DNA of 64,000 nt, taken from assembly GCA_029582155.1 (NCBI GenBank), contig CM055895.1, positions 14,498,787 to 14,562,786 of the forward strand. Reading direction: 5' to 3'. The translations under genes were made by a program, and so were the position numbers. This stretch comes from Panopea generosa (taxonomy: Eukaryota > Mollusca > Bivalvia > Adapedonta > Hiatellidae). How positions within the stretch are numbered: position 1 is the first letter of the stretch; each line of letters starts with the position of its first letter. A model generated the notes under the pieces. That model was given only the letters and a program-made list of their open reading frames with translations, had not been told where the DNA came from and made no database searches. This document shows, one piece after another, positions 45,440 to 58,045 of this stretch.

Positions 45440-47454
45440 GGCAATTCTACTGGACGTGACATTTTATCTTTCCGTCAATTTACGTTAAAATTATACATAA
45501 TAATCATTTCTATGAAAATAAGGAACAACTCACTGACATACAGGAACAAGAAACTTTATTTTGTATCGGATAATATGTAATAGAAGCAAAATATATAAAG
45601 ATATTTGCCCAGAAAACAGGTTTCAAAGCAAAATATTAAAACAAACACCTGGAAAAGGAATTAAGAATGCTTTACCAGTAAACACATTTATATACTTATA
45701 CAACTTGAGTTTTTTTTACATGTAGTTAAGCCAATAATTAGAGATGTTGGCGGCGTAAACAAACACCTGTGGCAGGAAAATGTATTGCTTTTAAATTATG
45801 CACATGCAAATATTAAAATTTATGTTTCACATTAAAGTACGACATGAATGATTAAATACATGGACTTGCACAGGTGTGTGACGCAGCGTGCAGGACGCAT
45901 CGTTGCCACATAGTTGTCACAAATGCAGGATGATATAATACACGAGCTGCACATTATACACATATACAACAGACACATACCAGCACATATGATACACAAC
46001 TACCATAACAGAGAGATGAATCATTGTCAGACATTTATATATAAATAGAATTAGACATTATGGGGCAAAGCTTAGCGCAACATTCAAAGGTGTTGGCTCG
46101 TCAAAATGAAAGTTACTAGATTTATTTATTTTTTATTTCAGTTAAAAACATATTTATTATCATCAAAGATGAAATTTATCGCAAAAAAAACATGTTGCCG
46201 TGCTCGTATTTGTACTATTTCATTTTTAAGATGATGTCTACATCAAAATCTAATAGTTTGTAAAATTTGATAAAAATGAGCTTATTAAGATATCATTCTA
46301 TTATACATATGAAACTGAACTTAAAATGAGCATAAGAATATAACTATTTTCGCGTTAGACAAATATTATCGACTAGACCCCACCCAATATATATTTTTTA
46401 TAGTTTTTAACCAAAACTAAGGATAATTAGATTTTTTTATGTTCTAATGCCCTTTGGTCCAATGTTAGCACTTTCAGAATTTATAAAGAAAATTAAAAAC
46501 GTTTTGTATAATTACCTTAAACAGAGCATATATTGGTGTTATTTTAAAAATATTTATACACATATATTTGCCAACACCAGAAAATAATTAAAGCTATGCT
46601 TTAGTTTGAAATTAGCCTAATACATACTAGCATATACTGGTACAACAGAAAATTAACCCGTCTACAGTTACCAATTGTTGGTAAATTGAAAAAAAAATCG
46701 AAAGAACAATTTGCTATAAAAATGCACACGTTTTTGGCTTAAATCGCTCAATATATCCACATTAGTGAGACTGCAACACAGATAATGGCTTCTTAATATA
46801 AGTATAACTTAAATTTAAAAAGATATAAGATTAGCAAACATGAAAATCTAAAAACTTCCTATTCAACATCCTTAAAGAGCCATTTAAAATCTAGGACATA
46901 CAACGTACATGTATACAAAGTCTAGTTTGATACAGTGAGACATTTCTGAAGGCATAGAACCACCAATGGAAAGAGAACGTGCTTTCGTGGGGTAGTCGCA
47001 TAATGGCGGTTATAAACAATTCTGTTTTTTTCTTCTTTAAAAGTGCATTTTCCTTATCTTAATGCTCATTTTTTTATTTGAATGGCATTATTGATGTATT
47101 TTGAACATTTTGAAAGCATTGTTATGTCTGCATTGTGAGGGGGGTGGGGGGGGGGGGGGGGGGGGGGAGGGGGGTTATGGCGAGCCATTCATCGCAATAA
47201 ATCCAGTTCAGTTCGATTCGATACCCTTCATTCACTCAATTTACATAATGCATGAAATCATGAGGCAAGTCGAACACATGTGCGACCAGTAATCAGGCTA
47301 AACAAATTTGGAGTATGGCCCATTCACTATAACGATGAATCAAGATTATCTATTTCTTGCGAGGAATTCATGCAAAAAGGCCATATGCCCACCAGCATAT
47401 AAACATATACGCATACATACGTGTAATACAAACAAGAAATCAATGGTACACATT
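45440..47454. other. AT-rich spacer with a long G run
   Basis: No exon was identified in about 2 kb. 47139-47176 is an almost uninterrupted G tract that could form a G-quadruplex or be a sequencing-sensitive site. The Gly-rich frame across it is an artefact. Confidence 0.4.
47139..47176 (+). repeat. poly-G tract
   Basis: About 35 of 38 bases are G, broken by single T and A bases, in otherwise AT-rich DNA. Confidence 0.95.
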
Positions 47455-48470
47455 TATCATGAATAAACTGAAATCGATTTCTTTAACAAAACAAATGTTA
47501 ATTTAAGACAGCCGGAACACATTTACCATGAATAAACTGAAATTCATACCTCTAACAAATCAAATGTTAATTTAAGACAGCCGGAACACATTTACCATGA
47601 ATAAACTGAAACACATACCTCTAACAAAACAAATGTTGATTTAAGACAGCCGAAACACATTTATCATGATAAACTGAAATTCATTTCTTAACAAAACAAA
47701 TGTTAATTTAAGACAGCCTGAACACATTTATTATGAATAAACTAAAATTCAAATGTCTAACGAAACAAATGTTAATTTAAGACAGCCTGAACACATTTAT
47801 TATGAATAAACTAAAATTCAAATGTCTAACGAAACAAATGTTAATTTAAGACAGCCTGAACACATTTATTATGAATTAAACTAAAATTCAAATGTCTAAC
47901 GAAACAAATATTAATTTAAGACAGCCTGAACACATTTATCATAAATAAACTATGATTCAAACCTCTAACAAAACAAATGTTGATTTAAGACAGCCGAAAC
48001 ACATTTATCATGAATAAACCAAAATCCAAACCTTTGACAAAACAAATGTTGATTTAAGACAGCCTGAACACATTTATCATAAATAAACTATAATTCAAAC
48101 CTCTAACAAAACAAATGTTGATTTAAGACAGCCTGAACACATTTATCATAAATAAACTATAATTCAAACCTCTAACAAAACAAATGTTGATTTAAGACAG
48201 CCTGAACACATTTATCGCGAATAAACTAAAATTCAAACATTTAACAAAACAACTGTTGATTTAAGAAAGCCTGAACACATTTATCGCGAATAAACTAAAA
48301 TTCAAACATTTAATAAAACAAATGTTAATATAAGACAGCCTTAACACCTTTATCGCGAATAACCTAGAATTCAAACCTTTAACAAATCAAATGTTGATTT
48401 TAGACAGCCAGAACATATTGATCATGAATACATTAAAATTCAAATATAAAACAAAACAAATGTATTATAT
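47455..48470. repeat. 69-bp tandem satellite (about 15 copies)
   Basis: The unit contains 'acacatttatcatgaataaa', 'ctctaacaaaacaaatgtt' and 'aatttaagacagcc'. Neighbouring copies at 47700-47900 are nearly identical. Confidence 0.93.
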
Positions 48471-49289
48471 ACACTTGTAAAAGATTCTTGTGAAAGACAA
48501 AAACGGGTAACTACATGTATAACTAATTTATGTTTGATATTTGTTTATAACTTTTGTAAATATATATGAATAGACGTATAATTGTTGACCTATTGTCACT
48601 GTTTATCAACTCCAATCATTTTAACATATTAGCATTTTCCCAAAAGTATTTATTAATAAATTACTTTCTAATGTTTCTTTATAATTATTTTATAGTGGAT
48701 ATTCTAACAAAAACTGAAATTCATCTTCCAGTGCATTACATATTTTACCTTTCCTTTCTTGGTTCTTGGGAAGGCATTTGAGTCATCTGTCAGCTTCTAC
48801 TTCTTACCTATAAGCAGAAACTTGTAAGCGTGTAAGTGCAAATATAAATGTTGATATTTTTACTATGTCTAAATAGTGTTAAAATCTAAAATCTGCAAAT
48901 AAATGGTAAGATTTAGCCCTAGTTAAATTTTGAAATCTACTATTCCAATTCTGAATAAATGTATCACACAATCTGCGTTTAAACGGTTCGAAAAAAATAA
49001 TATAATTTCCAACACCTTGGAACAACTTTTCATAATTAGACTAATGTTTTTAACATATTTTGCTGATTTTGCTCAAAATTCTTATCGGGCCTTTTTACTA
49101 AATCATTTATAGTCGTCTTAAAAAAATGTTAACATATTTAGCTTCTCTACATTTTAATATGTTGAACTAATATTATATTCCACTAATCTTTCTCATAGCT
49201 ACCAAAGGAGTGCGATGTAATTCAACATAAATACATTTTTTTCAGTTTGTATTCTTGCACCAAAAAGCTGTTTGCAAATATTGTAAGTG
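48471..49289. other. AT-rich spacer, nothing recognised
   Basis: Several AT-rich open frames exist on the plus strand (48566-48781, 48930-49112), but none shows conserved motifs or splice logic. Confidence 0.35.
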
Positions 49290-49478
49290 AATTCACTCAA
49301 GTTTATTACTTGTATTATACTCCCAAAGTATCACTTCCATAACTTAATATTGGTGTAATAAGTTTATTACTTGTATTAAACTCCAAAAGTATCACTTTCA
49401 TAACTTGATATTGGTGTAATAAGTTTTATACTTGTATTATACTCCCAAAGTATCACTTCCATAACTTAATATTGGTGC
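49290..49478. repeat. about 60-70 bp direct repeat, three copies
   Basis: 'gtttattacttgtattatac', 'tcccaaagtatcacttccat' and 'aacttaatattggtg' recur three times, the middle copy with a few changes. Confidence 0.9.
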
Positions 49479-49926
49479 GTAAGCACAAATAGTGCGAGCA
49501 GTGTCCGAGGAGTTCCGAATGCGATTTGTCATGATAAAATGACGTTGTTTAGCTCACGATGTGCCGTCAAAGGAGAAGGATCTTACATTCGTGCTCAGTT
49601 AGTTTTAAATATTATTTATTAAACTGGTTGGTAAACATGATAGTACCCTTCTCTCCCTAGATAATCACATACCTCGCATAAGTCATATTTGCGAACTCGT
49701 TGCAATAATTCAATTATAGACGAAAACTCATTTAAGATTCTCTGTATCTTAACCCCCTCGAGCAAAATTAATATTTTTTGTTGTATCTATCATTTGTTTG
49801 TGATTTTTTTTGCTAATTTTGATCATTTGACACCAGCATAAAATATCAAAAACACATTTCAATGGTATTAAACTACCGGTAGAATCAGATTGATTTGACT
49901 GAAGTCATTGTCGTTGGCAAATTTGA

Positions 49927-50886
49927 ATGGAGTACAACATATTCACCACGTTGGACGGAGTACAACACATTCAACACGATCGATGGAATACAACACATTC
50001 ATCACGGTGGATGGAGTACAACACATTCAACACGATGGATGGAATACAACATATTCACCACGTTGAATGGAGTACAACATATTCACCACGATGGATGGAG
50101 TACAATATATTCACCAAGTCGGACGGAGTACAACACATTCAATATGAAGGATGGAGTACAATACATTCATCACGGTTGATGGAGTACAACACATTCGTCA
50201 CGGTGGATGGATTACAACACATTCATCACGGTGGATGGAGTACAACATATTCACCACGATGAATGGAGCACAACATATACACCAAGTCGGACGGAGTACA
50301 ACACATTCAATATGAAGGATGGAGTACAACACATTCATCACGGTGGATGGAGTACAACACATTCATCACGGTGGATGGAGTACAACACATTCATCACGGT
50401 GGATGGAGTACAACACATTCAACACGATGGATTGAGTACAACATATTCACCAAGTAGGACGGAGTACAACATATTCACCAAGTCGGACGGAGTACAACAC
50501 ATTCATCACGGTGGATGGAGTACAACACATTCATCACGGTGGATGGAGTACAACACATTCAATATGAAGGATGGAGTACAACATATTCACCACGTTGGAC
50601 GGAGTACAACACATTCATCACGGTGGACAGAGTACAACACATTCAGCACGATGGATGGAGTACAACATATTCACCACGTTGGACGGGGTACAACACATTC
50701 GTCACGGTAGATGGAGTACAACACATTCACCACGTTTGACGGAGTACAACATATTCACCACGGTGGACGGAGTACAACACATTCGTCACGGTGGATGGAG
50801 TACAACACATTCAACACGAAGGATGGAGTACTACACATTCACCACGATGGATGGAGTACAACACATTCACCACGACGGATGCAGTA

Positions 50887-50940
<54 letters not shown>

Positions 50941-52810
50941 CGACGGATGGAATACTACACACCACGACGGACGGAGTACTACACACCACGACGGATGGAA
51001 TAGTATACACCATGACGGATGGAGTTCTTACACTCACCACGGTGGATGGAGTACTACACACTCACCATGGCGGATGGAGTACTACAAACTCACCACACTC
51101 ACCACGGTGGATGGAATACTACACACTCACCACGACGGATAGAGTACTACACACTAACTACGGCAGATGGAGTACTTCACACTCACCAAGACGGATAGAG
51201 TATTACACACCACGACGGATGGAGTACAACACACTCACCACGACGGATGCAGAACTACACCCACACACCACGACGGATTGAGTACTGAACACACACACAC
51301 ACACCACAGTGGATGGGGTACTAAACACTCGCTATGGCTGATGGAGTACTGCTCACACACCACGTCAGATGAAGTACATCACACTCACAACGGTGGATGG
51401 AAAACTACACACTAACCACGGCGGTTGGAGTACTACAAACTCACCACACTCACCACGGCAGATGGAGTACTACACACTCACCACGGTGGATGGAGTACTT
51501 CACACTCACCACAGTGGATGGAGTACCACACACTCACCACGGCAGATGGAGTACTTCACACTCATCACGGTGGATGAAATACTGAGCACACACCACGGCG
51601 AATAGGGTACTTTAGACTACCACGGCGGATTGAGTACTACACACTCACCATGGCGGACGGATTACTTCACACACACCATACCGGACGGAGTACTACACAC
51701 TCACCACGGTGGATGGAGTACTACACACGAACACCACGGTGGATGGAGTACTTAACACTGACCACGGTGGATATAGAACTACACACTCACCACGGCGGAT
51801 GGAGTACTTCATAGTCACCACAGGGGATGGAGTACTATACACACACCACGACGGATGGAGTATTTCTAATTCACCACGGTGGATGGAGTACTACACACTC
51901 ACCACGGTGGATATAGTACTACACACTCACAACGGTAGATGGAGTACTACACATCACGACGGATAGAGTACTACACACTCACGACGGTGGATGGATTACT
52001 ACACACCACGACGGATGGAGTACTACACACTCACCACGGTGGATGGAGTACTTCACACTCAACAAGACGGATAGAGTACTACACACCACGACGGATGGAG
52101 TACAACACACTCACCACGACTAATTGAGTACTGCACACACACCACAGTGTATGAAGTACTAAAAACTCGCCATGGCTGATGGAGTACTGCACAGCCAAGG
52201 GCGGATCCAGCGGGGAGGGGGGGAGGGGTCCGAATTTTCAAGATATAGACCTGTAGTTGGATGGAGTACAACACATTTACCACGGTAGATGGAGTACAAC
52301 ACACACAATACCGGACGGAGTACTACACACTCACCACGGCGAACGGAGAACTATACACAAACCACGGCGGACAGAACACTACACACTCACCACGGCGGAC
52401 GGAGTACTACACACACACCACGGCGGACGAAGTACTACACACAAACCACAATGAACGATGAACTACACACTCACCATGGTGGATGGAGTACAACACATTC
52501 ACCACGACGGATGGAGTACAACACATTCACCATGGCGGAAGGAGTACAACACACTCAACACGACGGATGGAGTACTACACACCCACCACGACGGATAGAG
52601 TACTTCATACTCATCACAACGGATGGAGTACTACACATCACAACAGATGGAATACTTCACACCACAACATATGTAGTAAACACACCACAACGGATGGAGT
52701 AGTACACAACACGATGAATGGAGTACTTCACACTCGCCGCAGTGGATGGAGTGCTACACACTCACCACGGTGGATGGAATACTTCACACTCACCATTGGA
52801 GTACAATACA
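49927..52810 (+). repeat. 28-bp tandem satellite (about 100 copies), open in all plus-strand frames
   Basis: The unit is 'ggatggagtacaacacattc' plus 'atcacggt'. After about 50820 the dominant variant becomes 'gagtactacacactcaccac'. A pure (CA)n run sits at 50888-50938. Because 28 is not a multiple of three, the same 28-residue, 84-bp peptide cycle appears in each frame. This gives long frames such as 50571-51281 and 50207-50710. I do not call these genes. Confidence 0.94.
52192..52259. other. unrelated about 65-bp insert inside the 28-bp array
   Basis: 'aagggcggatccagcgggg', a G-rich run and 'gatatagacctgtagttgg' interrupt the repeat pattern, which resumes at once afterwards. The GGGCGGATCCAG start resembles the terminus of some DNA transposons. 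It may be a small transposon remnant or excision scar. Confidence 0.5.
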
Positions 52811-53373
<563 letters not shown>

Positions 53374-53384
53374 ATATCATTAAT

Positions 53385-53785
53385 AAAATCCTATTGGTTT
53401 GCTATGTCATATCCACCAAAATGTGATAAAATCGATATTGAAATGGTGGTGGTAAACTTTAAATGAAATTCCCCTTTCTTAAAAAAGACAACACAAATAC
53501 AACTTGATGACCTTCGCATCGTCATTCGGTTACTAGTGTAATTAAATCATATCGAAATGAAATCATGGACTCATTTGAAACACAATATATATTGCGGGGG
53601 AAAAAACCCAGGCGCGTAACCCAAGTTAGGAAATCGTTTTTTCAATATATCAGTAAAGAATGTTTAAATTGATATCCCTTTTGCAATACGGGATCAGTGA
53701 GTATATATATGGATGAAAAACAACTGTTTTAGCCAATTTTAAAAATTAAAAAAATCCTGATGTTCTCCCTTTAACCTATTTTATC
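53385..53785 (-). repeat. interspersed repeat, family E, copy 5 (inverted)
   Basis: 'ccaccaaaatgtgataaaat', 'cgtaacccaagttaggaaat' and 'aaaaatcctgatgttctccc' are the complements of the family E blocks. It abuts the (TCTA)n tract. Confidence 0.75.
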
Positions 53786-53998
53786 CACCATGATGTTCGT
53801 ATGTTAACCCCGATAATGCTGTCTATGATATAGATCTACATTTTTATATTTTGATACCCGACGTGCTGTCTAGATAGATGCAAATTAAAAATGTCATCAA
53901 AATTTATTTAAAAACATGCAAAGTGTCACACAATGCAACACGGGGAGGTAAACGGCACGCCCCAGTTCACGATCCACCCTTACACTAACTAGAGCCAG

Positions 53999-54007
53999 CG
54001 ACGTCAC
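53999..54007 (+). promoter_or_regulatory. CRE-like site upstream of a candidate first exon
   Basis: CGACGTCAC differs from the CREB/ATF palindrome TGACGTCA at one position. It lies about 310 bp before the ATG at 54313. This is only a motif match. Confidence 0.25.
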
Positions 54008-54312
54008 AGTTTACTTGCTGGGACAAGATCGATTTTGTGTATTGGGTATTTTACAGTCGGCTATCGATCACTCCAAAATCTCTCGTTCTACATCTAGTTG
54101 TGGATAATAAATCGCCCGTTATTATAGTGCCAAGAGATTTACATCTTTATTGGAATATACACATACCTGACAAGGGTCAAAGGCCGCTCAGGTGTGCGTT
54201 GATGAAACTGACCAGTGACAATAGCGTACATACGTGTTTTGTGTAGTGTTGATAGATGATATGTGATTGTGTACAAGCAGGAATCGGATAATATACATGT
54301 ATACTAAAGAAT

Positions 54313-54357
54313 ATGGCTGACGCAAAGACAAAGGGCGGAGGGGAGCAGAACCTTACG
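54313..54357 (+). CDS. possible first coding exon of an unidentified gene
   Basis: ATG opens MADAKTKGGGEQNLT, an MAD-type hydrophilic N terminus with unusually GC-rich codons for this region. It is followed at once by a donor-like ACG|GTAATT. Reading through instead gives only 30 codons before TAG. The 400 bp upstream is repeat-free and contains a CRE-like site, as expected for a promoter. I could not find a continuing exon downstream; any next exon is beyond the window or too short to recognise. Product unknown. Confidence 0.4.
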
Positions 54358-54968
54358 GTAATTATGAGGGAAAAAACACTTACTTTACCTGTTTATTTTA
54401 TGTAGAGTTTCATGTATGAATACTATAGACGACATTTGATCTGTTATTTGACACGGCTCCATTTCTACAAAGAAAACACGGAAAACGCAAAGCATTGAAA
54501 CTTAATTATGGAATTGTGTATGAAACCATGACTTATGATAGACGTCCTTCTCTAATATTATCACCAAAGTGGCTTAATTAGCCCACCAGGAGACTTTGTA
54601 CAGTCAAGGATATACATTACATTTATTCCGTGATTCGGTGTAATTTAAACATTTTTCAATATCATTTCACTAAAATTATAAAGTCACTCTTAATATCCGG
54701 GTAGAGGTGTTTCTTTTAAAACTGGTCATTGTTATCACTGGTTTTAACCAAAACTATTAAAATAAAACAAGAAATAATTTAAATTTGATTTATTAATTGA
54801 AACATTTTCATTTCTTGTTAATTTCAGTGACATATTTCACACATTTTTACTTTAAAAACGAGATCCTTTCATTGTATTTGATTTTAACAAGGATTTTTTT
54901 TTTATATTTTTTATTTAATTAGTATTTTGTTTAATTTTCTTGATACCAAGTGTAATGGGTAGTAGCTT

Positions 54969-55196
54969 AGGCCATCCTTAAAGAAATATTTGTTTGCTGT
55001 ACTCAGACCCAGTATTTTTCATGTGGGGTAGGTATGTAGCTAATTTTTGTGTTTGCCAAATTTTGATTTTGCAGCCATTTTAAAGAAAAATGGACAGAAA
55101 TCATAAAAAATTTTTAAATGGTTTGAAAGTCAATTAAAAAGTTTGGGTAGCTGCAATTTGAAGAACGACAAACAATAATTTTTAAGGATGGCCTTA
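54969..55196. mobile_element. MITE with GGCCATCCTTAAA inverted ends and TTA duplication
   Basis: The left end GGCCATCCTTAAA and right end TTTAAGGATGGCC are exact inverses, and the similarity continues with 'tatttgtttg'/'tattgtttgtc'. The direct trinucleotide TTA flanks both ends, which fits the TWA target preference of PIF/Harbinger elements (family knowledge). The interior is AT-rich and non-coding. Confidence 0.8.
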
Positions 55197-55639
55197 GAGA
55201 AATGATGGTGAATTGTTAGTATAAAATAGGTGAATTGTCACCAGACCTTATTATATTATAAACCAAAACTGAATTAAGGCAGCCATAGTTATTAATAACA
55301 GCTATCATTTTCTAGTACATTAAATAAAAGAAAGGCCATTACACAATTATTATTAATTAATTGCTAATGTTACAGTACAAATTTATATTGACCAATATAT
55401 CTAAAAAGAAGTATTAACAGTTTGGTAAATTTCACATTATAAGAAGTTAGCTAAGTGAGTAATTATTATCATTTCTGTAGACAATAGGGGGGTGGGGGGG
55501 GGGAGCCTGAACCGATATAGTCGTTACAAGTGTATGTCCCCCTGCCCCAACCTACAAGTATTAAAGATTTAAAAAAAAGAAGGCACAATGGCATTAATTT
55601 GCTTCCCACCATTTGAAATTCTGAACCCAGCTAGTTTAG
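55197..55639. other. AT-rich spacer with a G run
   Basis: Nothing gene-like is visible. 55489-55503 is a G-rich run. Confidence 0.35.
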
Positions 55640-56980
55640 GCCCATCACATTGTGGTGATCTTGTGTCCTCCTCATTGGGGTTATCTTGTGTCCTCCTCAT
55701 TGTGGTGATCTTGTGTCCTCCTCATTGTGGTGATCTTGTGTCCTCCTCATTGTGATTATCTTGGGTACTCCTCATTGGGGTTTTCTTGGGTCCTCCTCAT
55801 TAGGTTGATCTTGGATCCTCATCATTGGGGTTATCTTAGGTTCTCCTCATTTGAGTGATCTAGGGTCCTCCTCATTGGGTTTATCTTGAGTTCTTCTCAT
55901 TTGGGTGACCTTCTGTCCTTTTCATTGGGGTTATCTTGGGTCCTTCTCATTGGGGTTATCTTTGGTCATCCTCATTGGGGTGATCTTTTGTCCTCCTCAT
56001 TAGAGTTATCTTTGGTCCTCCTCATTGGGGTTATCTTTTGTCCTCCTCATTGGGGTTATCTTTGGTCCTCCTCATTGGGGTTATCTTTTGTCCTCCTCAT
56101 TGGGGTTATCTTTGGTCCTCCTCATTTGGGTTATCTTGGGGTCTTCCTCATTGGGGTTATCTTTGGTCCTCTTCGTCAGGGGTTATCTAGGGTTCTCATC
56201 ATTGGGGTTATCTTGGGTCCTCCTCATTGGGGTTTTCTTGGGTCCTCCTCATTAGGTTGATTTGGATCCTCATCATTGGGGTTATCTTAGGTTCTCCTCA
56301 TTTGAGTGATCTAGGGTCCTCCTCATTGGGTTTATCTTGAGTTCTTCTCATTTGGGTGACCTTCTGTCCTTTTCATTGGGGTTATCTTGGGTCCTTCTCA
56401 TTGGGGTTATCTTTGGTCATCCTCATTGGGGTGATCTTTTGTCCTCCTCATTAGAGTTATCTTTGGTCCTCCTCATTGGGGTTATCTTTTGTCCTCCTCA
56501 TTGGGGTTATCTTTTGTCCTCCTCATTGGGGTTATCTTTTGTCCTCCTCATTGGGGTTATCTTTGGTCCTCCTCATTTGGGTTATCTTGGGGTCTTCCTC
56601 ATTGGGGTTATCTTTGGTCCTCTTCGTCAGGGGTTATCTAGGGTTCTCATCATTGGGGTTATCTTGGGTCCTCCTCATTGGGGTGATCTAAGATCCTCCT
56701 CATTGGGGTTATCTTTGAACCTCCTCATTGAGTTATCTTGGGTCCTCCTCATTGGGTTGTTTTTGGGTCCTCTTCATTGGGGTTATCTTTGGTTCTCCTC
56801 ATTGGGATTATCTTTGGTTCTTCTCATTGGGTTTATCTTGGGTCCTCCTCATTGAGTGATTTTGGGTCATCCTCAATGGGGTTATCTTCGGTCCTTTTCA
56901 TTGGGGTTATCTTAGGTTCTCCTGATTGAGTTATCTTGGGACTGTATCATTGAGGTTGTCATGGGTCCTCCTTATTGCCA
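55640..56980 (+). repeat. 25-26 bp tandem satellite with a 451-bp internal duplication
   Basis: The unit is 'cctcctcattggggttatct' plus 'ttggt'. The order of variant units from about 55760 to 56200 is repeated 451 bp later with very few changes; the frames starting at 55886 and 56337 encode nearly the same peptide. The hydrophobic repeated frames (SSSLGLSLVLLIGVI) are by-products of the repeat. Confidence 0.94.
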
Positions 56981-57309
56981 TGCGCACGTGTGTGCATGTA
57001 TTATGTATGCATAAATAAAGTTTGATTAATATTTGAATGATATTTAATGAAACAAAAAAGAAAAGCGGAAATAAAATTGAAAATACTGTTTCACTAAAAA
57101 CTACATTGAGCAGGTTATAACAAATAACATGATTAGCAGTGCTCCAGATAAGCACTATTTCAGCATTGAACTTTCTGATTAAAGCATTGAAATTTGAATT
57201 AAGGAGTAAAATAAGCATTAGTAATTCTCAATTTCAGTCTAACTGTTGATAAGTTTGTTTTCTATAGCAATTTGAAAGGAATGTTAATTTTTACCTTTAC
57301 TTTACTTTT

Positions 57310-58045
57310 AACTGAGATGGCAAGGTCCCACATCTCTACCAACTGAGATAGCAAGGCCCCCATATCTTTACCAACTGAGATAGCAAGGCCCCCATATCTT
57401 TATCAACTGAGCTGGCAGGGTCCCACATCTTTACCAAATGTGACAGCAGGGCCCCACATCTTTACCAACTGTGACAGCAGGGCCCCACATATTTACCAAA
57501 TGTGACAGCATGGCCCCACATCTTTACCAAATGTGACAGCAAGGCCCCACATCTTTACCAAATGTGACAGCAGGGCCCCACATCTTTACCAAATGTGACA
57601 GCAGGACCCCACATCTTAACCAACTGTGATAGCAAGGCCCCACATCTTTACCAACTGAGATAGCAAGGCCCTACATCTTTACAAACTGAAAAGCAAGGCC
57701 CCACACCTTAACCAACTGAGATAGCTGAGCCCCACATCTTTACTGAGACAGCAAGACCCTACATGTTTACCAACTGAGATAGCAGGGCCCAAAATCTTAA
57801 CCAACTGAGATAGCAGTGCCCCACATCTTTACCAACTGAGATAGCAGTGCCCCACATCTTTACCAACTGAGATAGCAGTGCCCCACATCTTTACCAACTG
57901 AGATAGCAGTGCCCCACATCTTAACCAACTGTGATAGCCAGGCCCCACATCTTAACCAACTGAGATAGCAAGGCCCACATCTTTACCAACTGAGATGGCA
58001 AGGTCCACATCTTTACCAACTGAGATGGCTGAGCCCCACGTCTTT
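57310..58045. repeat. 31-bp tandem satellite (about 24 copies)
   Basis: The unit contains 'accaactgagatagcaaggc' and 'cccacatcttt'. A run of variant units ('aaatgtgacagcagg') occupies 57430-57610 and another ('gatagcagtgcc') 57800-57920. Confidence 0.94.

Noticed and set aside
50207-51281. Long plus-strand open frames (up to 236 codons)
   Set aside because: They are the 28-bp satellite read in different frames. The same peptide cycle occurs in every frame and there is no start, splice or domain evidence.
55886-56855. Hydrophobic repeated open frames that could suggest a membrane protein
   Set aside because: They follow exactly from the 25-26 bp satellite and its 451-bp duplication.
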